From NCBI RefSeq assembly GCF_009687885.1, contig NZ_BLAF01000014.1:62001-126000 (forward strand): 64,000 nt of DNA, written 5' to 3'. Positions 24,965 through 32,908 of this stretch are shown in pieces. This stretch comes from Acrocarpospora pleiomorpha. GTDB lineage: Bacteria > Actinomycetota > Actinomycetes > Streptosporangiales > Streptosporangiaceae. A model generated the notes under the pieces. That model was not told the DNA's origin and ran no database searches. It saw only the letters and a program-made list of their open reading frames with translations. Made by a program: the position numbers and the translations under genes. Every line of letters begins with the position of its first letter. The first letter of the stretch is position 1.

Positions 24965-25943
24965 CGGGTACTCCTGGTGCGAGGCTGTGGATGATCTGTT
25001 CGCAGCTCGCCGCGAACGCGGAACCGCCCAGCTCCGCGCCCACGGTCTGGAACGCGATCTCGGTGACACCCAGGTCACCCAGTTCGCGCTCGAGCCGCCG
25101 GACGCGGCGGGCGGCGGTCGCCGGCGTGCCGGAGACGGTGAGCTCGTCCACGACGCTGTCGGGGATCAGCTCTCCCAGCCGGGCCCACGAGGGGCCGATC
25201 GCCTTGAAGCCGTCCTGCACCTGCGCCGGGATGTGCTCCCAGCCTGTCCCCGCCGCCACGGTCCGGTAGCTCGGCGTGGAGAAGTAGAAGGCCAGCTGGG
25301 CGCGGGCGCGGGCCCGCGCGACCTCCTCGTCGGGGCCGATCGACGTGACGCACCAGGCGATCACGCTGGGCGGGCGCCGGGCGTTCGATCCCTTCGCCAC
25401 CGCGGGCAGCAGCCGCTCGACCAGGTGCCGTCTGGCGATGGCCAGCGGGTGCAGGAGGACGCCGTCGAGGTTGGCCGCCACGTGCCGGCCCATGATCGGG
25501 TTGAGCGCCGCGCCGAGGATGGGCGGTGGCCGGTCCGCCAGGTCCTCGTTCTGGCTCCACGCCGCACGAAGCGCCGCGGCGTACGCCACCAGCGCGGGCG
25601 CGGGCGGTTCGAAGTCCGCGCCGAACCAGCGCCGTACGCCTCGCGTCCCGGGGCTCAGACCGAGCGAGAACCGGCCGCCGGAGAGGCGCTGCACGTCCGC
25701 GGCCATCGCCGCCATCGCCAGGGGGAGGCGCGCGAAGGCGTAGGCGATGCCGGTGCCGATCTCGATCGACTCGGTGCGCTGCGCCACCGCCAGGGCGCGC
25801 ACCACCGCGTCGCGATGGGGATACTCGGTCGTCCAGACCCGGTGGAAGCCCGCCGCCTCGGCCTGCCTGGCCAGGTCGCCCAGGGGATCGAGCTCGGCGG
25901 TCGCGAACACCAAGCCCCGCCTGAGCGGGCTCATCGCCGTCAT
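24957..25943 (-). CDS. LLM-class F420/FMN-dependent oxidoreductase
   Basis: 328 residues of the luciferase-like superfamily. GFHRVWTTEYPHRDAV replaces the SEHHF-type segment, GGRFSLGLSPGTRGV follows, and the C-terminus has the ELGDLGVTEIAFQT strand. Shorter and different in subgroup from the LLM gene at 11757; this type often uses coenzyme F420 in actinobacteria. ATG 25943 has GGAG five bases upstream. Operon partner of the two SnoaL genes and an SDR. Confidence 0.87.
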   Translation of the reverse strand: MTAMSPLRRGLVFATAELDPLGDLARQAEAAGFHRVWTTEYPHRDAVVRALAVAQRTESIEIGTGIAYAFARLPLAMAAMAADVQRLSGGRFSLGLSPGTRGVRRWFGADFEPPAPALVAYAAALRAAWSQNEDLADRPPPILGAALNPIMGRHVAANLDGVLLHPLAIARRHLVERLLPAVAKGSNARRPPSVIAWCVTSIGPDEEVARARARAQLAFYFSTPSYRTVAAGTGWEHIPAQVQDGFKAIGPSWARLGELIPDSVVDELTVSGTPATAARRVRRLERELGDLGVTEIAFQTVGAELGGSAFAASCEQIIHSLAPGVPDV

Positions 25944-25985
25944 TACCGCTCCATCGTGATGGCGAGCCCCTGACCCACCCTGCGG

Positions 25986-26753
25986 CTACTGGGCAACGTA
26001 GCCACCGTCCACGGGGAAGGGCACGCCCGTGATGTAGCTCGCGGCGTCGCTCGCCAGGAAGATGACCGCTTGGGCGATCTCGTGCGCCTCCGCGACCCTG
26101 CCCAGGGGGACCCGCGACGCGTACAGGTCCGCGACCTCGTCGGTGAACTGGGCGTCCTTCTGCATGAACCCGGCCAGCATGGGCGTACGCACGGGACCGG
26201 GGCAGACCGCGTTGACCCGGATGCCTTCGGGGGCGAGGTGAACCGCGAGCGCCTTGGCGAGACCGATGACCCCCGCCTTGGTGAGCGTGTAGAGCGGGGT
26301 CGTGTACGACGCCACCAGGCCCGCCGCCGAGGAGGTGAAGACGATGGAGCCGCCGCGGCCGGACTTGCGGATCAGGGGCAGCAGCAGCTGGGTGAGGAAG
26401 AAACCGCTCTTCAGGTTGACGTCCACGGAGCGCTGCCACTGCTCCTCGGTGATGTCCATGATCCCGTGCGGGTTCGGCATGCCGACGTTGTTGAACAGGA
26501 TGTCGACGTGGTCGACGAGCGAGGAGATCTCCGCCACGACCCGCTTGAGATCGCGCACCACTCCGCAGTCGGCCACATGAGCGCTCGCCTGGCCCCCATC
26601 GGCCCGGATCTGTGCCGCCACGGCCTCCGCCGCGTCCTTGTCCAGGTCGATGACCGCGACCCGGGCGCCCCGCTCGGCCAGTCCGAGCGCGGTCATCCGG
26701 CCGATGCCGGAGCCACCCGCCGCGACGACGGCGACCTTGCCCTGCATGCTCAT
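25986..26753 (-). CDS. SDR-family oxidoreductase
   Basis: 255 residues. The dinucleotide motif appears as AAGGSGIG (Thr of TG replaced by Ala), NNVG instead of NNAG, YTLTK active site, and GVPFPVDGGY at the end. Likely dehydrogenates a secondary alcohol to the ketone that a Baeyer-Villiger enzyme would attack. ATG 26753 has GGAG five bases before it; ATG 26756 gives a 4-bp overlap with the upstream SnoaL-like gene and is also possible. Confidence 0.9.
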   Translation of the reverse strand: MSMQGKVAVVAAGGSGIGRMTALGLAERGARVAVIDLDKDAAEAVAAQIRADGGQASAHVADCGVVRDLKRVVAEISSLVDHVDILFNNVGMPNPHGIMDITEEQWQRSVDVNLKSGFFLTQLLLPLIRKSGRGGSIVFTSSAAGLVASYTTPLYTLTKAGVIGLAKALAVHLAPEGIRVNAVCPGPVRTPMLAGFMQKDAQFTDEVADLYASRVPLGRVAEAHEIAQAVIFLASDAASYITGVPFPVDGGYVAQ

Positions 26754-27160
26754 CATCTCTCCCAGCGTTCGGGGCGGTCGATCGCGACCACCCGCTCCTT
26801 CAGGAGCCATTCGGCGCGGACCCGCTCGAACCTGTCCCGGTAGACCGCCGTGTAGCTCATCGAGACGCCCTCGGCCGTGGTCACCAGCAGTCCCGCCGAG
26901 CAGCGGCCCGCGAGTTCCGCCTCCAGGACCAGGTGGTGCCACGTGATGTGGCGGGACGGCCCGGGCCGGGACGCGATCCAGGACTCGGCGAACGCACGCA
27001 GGGCCAGCCGCCCGGTCACCTCAAGCGGACGATTCGTTCGCAACACCCCGTCCGGGGTGAAACAGCGGGCCCACGCCTCCGCGTCCCCGTCGTCGATGGC
27101 ATTGGCATACCGCGCATGGAGGTCCATCACCTCGTCGCGAAGCCGCCGGTTAGATTCCAC
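26753..27160 (-). CDS. second SnoaL/NTF2-like protein
   Basis: About 135 residues: ARYANAIDDGDAEAWARCF is the typical first helices, with ITWHHLVLEAE and AVYRDRFERVRAEWLLKERVV strands. The start is uncertain; GTG 27160 gives a complete first helix, ATG 27126 a shorter one. First gene of the minus-strand unit 27160 to 24506, just downstream of activator site F. Having two such barrels in one unit suggests substrate-specific isomerisation or hydration steps. Confidence 0.78.
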   Translation of the reverse strand: MESNRRLRDEVMDLHARYANAIDDGDAEAWARCFTPDGVLRTNRPLEVTGRLALRAFAESWIASRPGPSRHITWHHLVLEAELAGRCSAGLLVTTAEGVSMSYTAVYRDRFERVRAEWLLKERVVAIDRPERWER

Positions 27161-27194
27161 GTTCCGACCATGGCCGAGGTGACGTGACGTGTAA

Positions 27195-27211
27195 CGTCCC
27201 ACTTTGAAACG
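27195..27211 (+). promoter_or_regulatory. activator site F (CGTCCCACTTTGAAACG)
   Basis: In the 86-bp divergent region between the SnoaL gene (27160, minus) and an SDR (27247, plus). Excellent match to the shared 17-bp consensus. Confidence 0.65.
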
Positions 27212-27246
27212 ACTCGGAGCACCCCGGCGTGCGTACGCTCCGATTC

Positions 27247-28005
27247 ATGGAACACGATCTGTCCGGGACCGTCGCGGTCGTCACCGGAGCCGGCGGAGGC
27301 ATCGGGCGGGCGATCGCGCTCCGGCTCGCCGCGGACGGCGCGCTCGTCATCGCCGCCGACCGGCGCGCGGAAGCGGCCGAACAGACCTGCGCGGCCGTCG
27401 TCGCCATGGGGGGAGCGGCCGAGTTCCAGGCGGTGGACGTCACGCGATCGGCCGCGATGGAGGACCTGCTCAGGACGACCGCGGAGCGCCATGGCTCGCT
27501 GGACATCCTGGTCAACAACGCCGGCATCGCCGGCGCCCCGACGCCGATCGCCCAGTTCGACGAGACGTTCTTCGACCGGCTCGTGGCGGTCAACCTCAAG
27601 GGGGTCTTCCTCGGGCTCCGGCACGGCCTCCCGATCATGATCAGCCAGGGCCGGGGCCGCGTCCTCAACATCGCCTCGGTGAGCGCGGTGCGCAATGTGC
27701 CGGGAATGGGGCCCTATGCCGCGACGAAGGCCGGGGTCGTCGCCCTGACCAGGGCCGCCGCCACCGAGGCGGGCCCGCACGGGGTCAGGGTGAACGCCCT
27801 GCTCCCCGGTGCCACGGACACCCCGATGGTGAACCCACCGGGCCGGGAGAGCAACGGCGAGGAGACCTTCGTCAGCGGGATCCCCCTCGGCCGCCTCGCC
27901 ACCGCCGCCGAACAGGCCGAGGTCGCCGGATTCCTGGTGTCCCCGCGGTGTACCTACATGAACGGCGCCTCCGTGCTCGTGGACGGCGGGATGGCATTCG
28001 CCTGA
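27247..28005 (+). CDS. SDR-family oxidoreductase
   Basis: 252 residues, complete classical SDR: TGAGGGIG at about 13-20, NNAG at about 91, YAATK at about 158-162, ending ASVLVDGGMAFA. ATG 27247 has no visible ribosome binding site, so translation may start on a nearly leaderless message from the site F promoter; GTG 27229 is a weaker alternative. Probably another alcohol/ketone step of the ring pathway. Confidence 0.9.
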   Translation: MEHDLSGTVAVVTGAGGGIGRAIALRLAADGALVIAADRRAEAAEQTCAAVVAMGGAAEFQAVDVTRSAAMEDLLRTTAERHGSLDILVNNAGIAGAPTPIAQFDETFFDRLVAVNLKGVFLGLRHGLPIMISQGRGRVLNIASVSAVRNVPGMGPYAATKAGVVALTRAAATEAGPHGVRVNALLPGATDTPMVNPPGRESNGEETFVSGIPLGRLATAAEQAEVAGFLVSPRCTYMNGASVLVDGGMAFA

Positions 28006-28026
28006 GCATCTATCCGCTTCCCTGCT

Positions 28027-28058
28027 ATTGTTCGATGACAATCTATTATCGATAATAG
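28027..28058. promoter_or_regulatory. adjacent dyads, likely GntR operator
   Basis: ATTGT-TCGATG-ACAAT (28027-28042) lies directly against a perfect 16-bp palindrome CTATTATCGATAATAG (28043-28058). The palindrome ends at the AGGAG of the next gene. Related ATCGAT-centred sequences sit at 33859-33874 and 41106-41120, flanking the GntR regulon genes. Confidence 0.65.
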
Positions 28059-28067
28059 GAGTGGATA

Positions 28068-28769
28068 GTGACGGATCGTAAGGTGGCGATCGTTACGGCG
28101 GCGAGTGCCGGGATTGGGAAGGCCATCGCGCAAGAGCTGGCCGCCGATCACGAGCTGGTGGTCATGTCCCGGTCGGAGGCGATCTCGGACGTGGCACGCG
28201 AGCTTGGCGCCTGTGCCGTGCGCGGCGACGTCCGCTCGAAGGACGACCTTGAACGGCTCGTGACGACGGCGCTCGACCGCTACGGGCGGATCGATGCCGT
28301 GGCCATCAACACGGGACACCCGCCCAAGGGCAAGTTGCTCGATCTCACGGACGACGATTGGCGCACCGGCTACGACCTGGTGCTGAGCTCGGTGATGTCG
28401 CTGGTGAAGCTCGTCACTCCGGTCTTCGTCCGCCAGGGAGCGGGGAGCGTGGTCGCGGTGGCCTCGTACGCGGCGCGAACCCCGGAGCCGACGATGCCGG
28501 TCTCATCCGTCTTCCGGTCGGCGCTGCAAGCGTGGATCAAGCTTTACGCGACCGAGTACGGGCCTTCGGGCGTGCGCGCCAACACCATTCTCCCGGGGTA
28601 CATCGCCACCCATCCGCAGGACCCGGCTCGCGTGGCCACGATTCCGGCCCGGCGCTATGGGCATCCGGCGGAGATCGGGAGGCTGGCGGCCTTCCTGCTG
28701 TCGGACGGCGCCGGATTCGTGTCCGGGCAGGCGATCCTCGCCGACGGCGGGATGGTCACCGCCATCTGA
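28068..28769 (+). CDS. divergent SDR-like protein without YxxxK
   Basis: 233 residues. The nucleotide motif TAASAGIG is present, and the chain ends in ILADGGM. However the catalytic segment reads VSSVFRSALQ, giving Ser and Arg at the Tyr and Lys positions, and NNAG is replaced by NTGH. It is either inactive as a dehydrogenase or uses another mechanism. GTG 28068 follows AGGAG with a six-base spacer; the palindromic operator overlaps the leader. Single-gene unit closed by the hairpin at 28770. Confidence 0.88.
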   Translation: MTDRKVAIVTAASAGIGKAIAQELAADHELVVMSRSEAISDVARELGACAVRGDVRSKDDLERLVTTALDRYGRIDAVAINTGHPPKGKLLDLTDDDWRTGYDLVLSSVMSLVKLVTPVFVRQGAGSVVAVASYAARTPEPTMPVSSVFRSALQAWIKLYATEYGPSGVRANTILPGYIATHPQDPARVATIPARRYGHPAEIGRLAAFLLSDGAGFVSGQAILADGGMVTAI

Positions 28770-28805
28770 ACGCCGGCGCCCGGCCCTCGAGCCGGGCACC
28801 GGCGT
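28770..28805. terminator. bidirectional terminator hairpin
   Basis: 15-bp stem with one internal mismatch (28770-28784 with 28791-28805) and a six-base loop CCTCGA, between convergent SDR and MFS genes. Confidence 0.8.
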
Positions 28806-28807
28806 CC

Positions 28808-29959
28808 TCACGCCCAGGCGGTCCGCGCGCTGACGGTGCCGATCACCACGGCGGCCAGGCAGAAGATGACGATGAGCCCGGTCTCGGCGGCGAGCACACC
28901 GGCGTGGTCGGCGGCGAGACCGAACAGCAACGGCCCGCACGCGGCTCCGACTCCCCCGGCGACCGTCAGCACCAGGCCGGTGCTCGCGGCAGGAGTGCCG
29001 GAGTAGAGGTGGACGATCGCGTAGCCGAGCAGTCCCGACCAGCCCCAGCCGAGCCCGAACCCCAGCAGAGTCGCCAGCAGCAGGAGGGGCAGGCGGTCGC
29101 TGAACAGCATGGCCACGCCACCGGCCCCGCCGATCAGCAGCCCCGACATGAGGCGCAGCGGATCGGCGGCCCCGGCGTCCACCAGCGACCCGAACAGCAC
29201 GCGGGCGGCCACCGTGACGATGCCGCCGACGGCGAACAGCCCACCGGCCTGCAGATCGGACACGCCCTGGTCCACGACCACCAGCACGAAGTAGGAGCTG
29301 AGCGCGCTGGTCGCCGCGTTGGCGAAGACCGAACCCACCAGCAGGATCACCGTCGTGGACGTACGCGGGTGGTTCGTCCGGGAGGCGACGGGTTCGCCGC
29401 TGGCAGGAGTATCGGGCGTGCCTCGCCGGGTCGCGCTGACGAGCAGGCAGACGACGACCACGAACACCGAGGCGAGAACGAAGACCAGCCGCCAGTTGCC
29501 CGATCTCGCGATCACCGGCGCCACGACGCCCGTGATGACGGTCGCCACGGGGAACCCGGATTGCACGACGCCGAAGGCGAGCCCTTTGCGCCGCTGGGGC
29601 ACTCTGTCCCAGATGACCCGGTAGCCCGCCTGGGGAATGACACCACTGGCGAGGCCGCAGACGGCGATCGCCAGCAGGAGTTCGGGCCAGGAACGGGCGG
29701 CGGAGACACCGAGGAGAGCGCCGGCCAGGACCAGCGCCGCCATCGCCAGAATGACTTCGCCACCGGTCCGATCGACGTGGTGCCCGAGAAACAACGCGGA
29801 GATCGACCAGCAGGCGAACGAGACCATGTTGAGGACGCCGAACTCCGTGGCCCCGATGTCGAAATAACGCTGAAGCTGCGGGGCCAGGGACGCCAGCAGG
29901 AACACCGGCATGATCGAAGCGGTCAGCGACAGGGACAGCCCGGCGATCCTGCTCTTCAC
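28808..29959 (-). CDS. MFS transporter
   Basis: 383 residues with about twelve hydrophobic spans and a central charged loop (about 185-200). The cytoplasmic loop between spans 2 and 3 reads GHHVDRTGG, the usual MFS motif A position. GTG start. Last gene of the minus-strand unit that starts with the DHDPS-family gene at 33814, so it probably imports the acid metabolised by that unit or exports a by-product. Confidence 0.9.
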   Translation of the reverse strand: MKSRIAGLSLSLTASIMPVFLLASLAPQLQRYFDIGATEFGVLNMVSFACWSISALFLGHHVDRTGGEVILAMAALVLAGALLGVSAARSWPELLLAIAVCGLASGVIPQAGYRVIWDRVPQRRKGLAFGVVQSGFPVATVITGVVAPVIARSGNWRLVFVLASVFVVVVCLLVSATRRGTPDTPASGEPVASRTNHPRTSTTVILLVGSVFANAATSALSSYFVLVVVDQGVSDLQAGGLFAVGGIVTVAARVLFGSLVDAGAADPLRLMSGLLIGGAGGVAMLFSDRLPLLLLATLLGFGLGWGWSGLLGYAIVHLYSGTPAASTGLVLTVAGGVGAACGPLLFGLAADHAGVLAAETGLIVIFCLAAVVIGTVSARTAWA

Positions 29960-29981
29960 CTCGGCCGCCGTCCGTCCCCGC

Positions 29982-30983
29982 TCACGGCTCGAGGCTGAGG
30001 CTGTGCGAGGTCAGCAGGCTGGCCCCGCCCTCCTCGATCAGCATCAGGTGCTCGACCCGGACCCCGTAGCCGTCGAGGTACGCGCCAGGCTCCAGGGCGA
30101 GGACCGCGCCCGCTTGAAGCACGACCTTCGACGCCGGGTCGAACAGGGGAAAGTCCTGCTGCTTGTAGCCGATGCCGTGGCCGGTCATATGGGGATATTC
30201 GTATCCTCCCTCGGCCATCACACCCCGTACGGCGCGGTCGACGTCACCCACGACGGCTCCCGGCCGCAGCATCGAGATGCCGAGATCCAGGGCACGCATC
30301 GCATGGTCGTGCAGGCGCCGCACCTCGCGGGGCACGGGTCCGAGGACGGTCGTCGAGCACGAGTCGCCCCAGATCCCGTCCAGCAGCGGCGCGAAGTCGA
30401 AGATGACCGTCTCGCCGGGGCGCACGCGGCGTCCGGTGGGGGGAAGGCCGACCTGCTCGCAACGGTCACCGAACATCAGGTCGACGATCGCGGCCGCGGG
30501 GGCCGTATGGGCGGTCAACTCGGCGTTGACGGCGTCGAACAGTTCCAGCTCGGAGATCCCGGACCGGATGTGGCGGCGGAGCGCGTCCTGCCCCTGGCTC
30601 GCGTACCGGGCGGCGGCGCGGATCCGCTCCAGGTCGGCCGGCCCATGGGTGAGCCGGCGCCCCGCCAGAAAGGCGGCGACATCGACGAGGGGATGTCCGC
30701 GCAGCACGGGTTCCAGGGACGCGGGCAGCGCCGCGGTCTCGACCGCGATCACGTGGCCGGCCTGCTGAGCGACGGTACGGACACCCGGATGGACCAGTCG
30801 CAGGGTCTCGTCGTCGACGAGGGCGACCGTGCCGATCTCCACGTCCTGACCGCCGAGCCAGCGCACGCTGGCGTGATCGGTGGCGATGAGGACCTGCGCC
30901 CCCACCTCACGCAGATGTTCGCGCACGTCGTCATGTCGCCCGGCGAGCACGTGCTCCCATTCGTCCCGCGAGTCGGAGATCAT
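29982..30983 (-). CDS. M24-family Xaa-Pro peptidase/creatinase-fold enzyme
   Basis: 333 residues: N-terminal creatinase-like domain (about 1-105) and C-terminal pita-bread domain. Metal ligands are visible: Asp in IFDFAPLLDGIWGDSC (both Asp), His in TGHGIGY, Glu in ALEPGAYL and Glu in GVRVEHLM. A complete metal set argues for a real peptidase or amidohydrolase such as an X-Pro dipeptidase. ATG overlaps the upstream SDR stop (ATGA). Confidence 0.92.
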   Translation of the reverse strand: MISDSRDEWEHVLAGRHDDVREHLREVGAQVLIATDHASVRWLGGQDVEIGTVALVDDETLRLVHPGVRTVAQQAGHVIAVETAALPASLEPVLRGHPLVDVAAFLAGRRLTHGPADLERIRAAARYASQGQDALRRHIRSGISELELFDAVNAELTAHTAPAAAIVDLMFGDRCEQVGLPPTGRRVRPGETVIFDFAPLLDGIWGDSCSTTVLGPVPREVRRLHDHAMRALDLGISMLRPGAVVGDVDRAVRGVMAEGGYEYPHMTGHGIGYKQQDFPLFDPASKVVLQAGAVLALEPGAYLDGYGVRVEHLMLIEEGGASLLTSHSLSLEP

Positions 30984-31771
30984 GCGGTCAGGACCCCCGC
31001 GGCCAGGACGCCGCCGTCGCAGGTCAGATTGGCGCCGGTGATGTAGCCGGCCTCGGGTCCGAGCAGCCACAGCGCGGCGCGCGCGGGCTCCTCGGGGTCG
31101 GCCAGGCGGCCGAAGGGCACCTCCTCGTTGATCTTCACCCGGGTGCTCGCCAGGTCCTCCGGCGCGACGTTGGCCCACATCAGCTCGGTCTCGGTCGCGC
31201 CCGGCGTCACCGCGTTGACGCGGATGCCCGCGCCCGCGTACTCGACGGCGAGCGCCCGGACGAGCGAGCTGACGCCACCTTTGGAGGCCGCGTACGCCGC
31301 AGCGCCACCCACGCGCGGGGCGACGAAGCTCCACGGCGACGAGACGCAGACGATCGCGCCGGGGTGGCCGGACTCGCGGAAGGAGCGGATGGCCGCGCGG
31401 CAGGTCAGGAACGTGCCGGTGAGGTTGGTCTCGAGCACCTTCTGCCAGGTCTCCATCGACAGCTCGTGGCTGGGGGCCCCGGTGTCGATGCCGGCACTGC
31501 AGATCGCACCGGTGACCGGGCCGAGCGCGGCCGAAGCGCGGGCGAAGGCCGCCTCGACGTCGCCTTCGACGCGCACATCGCACTCGGCGAAGAGCAGGTC
31601 GCCCGCCTTCTCGGCGGCCGACCACTCGCCGGTCGGCGCGCTCGGCGGGGCGAGCCCGAGTGCCGCCACTCGCGCGCCGCGGCGCAGCGCGAGAGTGGCG
31701 GCGGCGTGACCGATTCCGCTGCTGGCACCGGTGATGACGACGACGCTGCGCCGGTTGGAATCGGCTGGCAT
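30980..31771 (-). CDS. SDR-family oxidoreductase
   Basis: 263 residues with TGASSGIG at about 14-21, CSAG in place of NNAG, YAASK active site and the ending ITGANLTCDGG. ATG 31771 follows AAGGG. It lies between the enolase-superfamily dehydratase and the M24 enzyme in the GntR-controlled unit, so a dehydrogenase acting on a sugar acid or hydroxy acid is likely. Confidence 0.92.
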   Translation of the reverse strand: MPADSNRRSVVVITGASSGIGHAAATLALRRGARVAALGLAPPSAPTGEWSAAEKAGDLLFAECDVRVEGDVEAAFARASAALGPVTGAICSAGIDTGAPSHELSMETWQKVLETNLTGTFLTCRAAIRSFRESGHPGAIVCVSSPWSFVAPRVGGAAAYAASKGGVSSLVRALAVEYAGAGIRVNAVTPGATETELMWANVAPEDLASTRVKINEEVPFGRLADPEEPARAALWLLGPEAGYITGANLTCDGGVLAAGVLTA

Positions 31772-31782
31772 GCTCGGCCCTT

Positions 31783-32907
31783 TCACAGATCGTCGACGCT
31801 CTTGCAGTCGTATTCGGCCAGGGTGGCCCGCTTCATGGCGTCCCAGTCGATCTCCAGGCCGATGCCGTGGCCGTCGGGGGCGCGGACCTCGCCGTTCTCG
31901 TCGCAGCGGATCGGGTTCACGATCCCGTACTCGTAGGCGTCGTACGGGATGGGAAGCTCGAAGTAGCTGCTGACGGGCGACGCCAGGCCCACGTGGATGG
32001 CGGCCCCCTGGATCAGGGAGTAGCCCCAGCTCTGCTGCTCGGCGGGCAGGCCGAGCGCCTCGGCGATGGCCACCATCTTGCGGGCCTGGGTGATGCCCCC
32101 GCTCATCGAGGCGTCGAAGCGCACCGCGTCCCAGGGGAAGCGCGAGACGTGGTGGTAGATCTCCTGCAGGTCCATCAGCCACAGGCCGTGCGGGACGATC
32201 GGGATCTTGATGCGCTCGCGCAGCCGGAAGTAGCTGGCCAGGTCGTAGTCGCGGAAGGGCGCCTCGAACCACCGGAAGCCCATCTCCTCCAGGGCCCGCC
32301 CGACCTTGACCGCGCCGTTGAAGTCGTAGCGGTTCTCCGCGTCGTGCATGAAGGTGACGGTGTCGCCGAACTTCTTGTGCACCGTCGTGAGCATCTCAAG
32401 ATCTTTTTCGGGAACGTTCCAGGCGTGGAACTTGATCGCCGTGAAGCCGTCGGCGATCATCTCCTCGACGTGGTCGAGGTAGTCGGCCGTGGTCTCCAGC
32501 TCCGCGGTCGAGGCGTACGCGGGGATCGAGTCCCGCGAGCCGCCGAGCATCTTGTACAGCGGGAGGCGGGCCTTCTTGGCGGCCAGGTCCCACAGGGCGA
32601 TGTCGACGGCCGCGATGGCGCCGGGCGCCGTGGGCGTGATGTACGTGTGCAGGTCGCGCCAGCGCGCCTCGATGTTGGACGGGTCCTTGCCGATGATGTA
32701 CTGGCCGAGCGTGCGGATCGACTCGAAGGTCGCGAAGTCGTACTCCCCCGAGCCGTAGCTCTGCGTGCACCCGACGCCGACGCCGCCGTCGGAGTCGAAG
32801 ACCTGCACGATCGTCATCAGCATGAACTGCGGGGGCATGCTCGCCCATGTCGTACGCGGGATGTCGGGGCCGACCCCGATCACGTGGACCCGCTCGATGG
32901 TCGCCAT
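31783..32907 (-). CDS. enolase-superfamily (mandelate racemase type) dehydratase/epimerase
   Basis: 374 residues. N-terminal capping domain, then the barrel with AIKFHAWN (catalytic KxH), metal ligands Asp in MHDAENR and Glu in RWFEAPF, and third-ligand region RFDASMSGG. The KxH pattern is found in sugar-acid dehydratases. Stop and next-gene spacing is tight; its start is one base after the aldolase stop, so the two steps are tightly coupled. Likely dehydrates an acid sugar to a 2-keto-3-deoxy acid, or epimerises an amino-acid derivative. Confidence 0.92.
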   Translation of the reverse strand: MATIERVHVIGVGPDIPRTTWASMPPQFMLMTIVQVFDSDGGVGVGCTQSYGSGEYDFATFESIRTLGQYIIGKDPSNIEARWRDLHTYITPTAPGAIAAVDIALWDLAAKKARLPLYKMLGGSRDSIPAYASTAELETTADYLDHVEEMIADGFTAIKFHAWNVPEKDLEMLTTVHKKFGDTVTFMHDAENRYDFNGAVKVGRALEEMGFRWFEAPFRDYDLASYFRLRERIKIPIVPHGLWLMDLQEIYHHVSRFPWDAVRFDASMSGGITQARKMVAIAEALGLPAEQQSWGYSLIQGAAIHVGLASPVSSYFELPIPYDAYEYGIVNPIRCDENGEVRAPDGHGIGLEIDWDAMKRATLAEYDCKSVDDL

Positions 32908-32908
32908 G

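Noticed and set aside
2895..28005. Polyketide or other secondary-metabolite biosynthetic cluster
   Set aside because: No carrier protein, ketosynthase with catalytic Cys, NRPS module or terpene synthase; the enzymes are catabolic and CoA-dependent.
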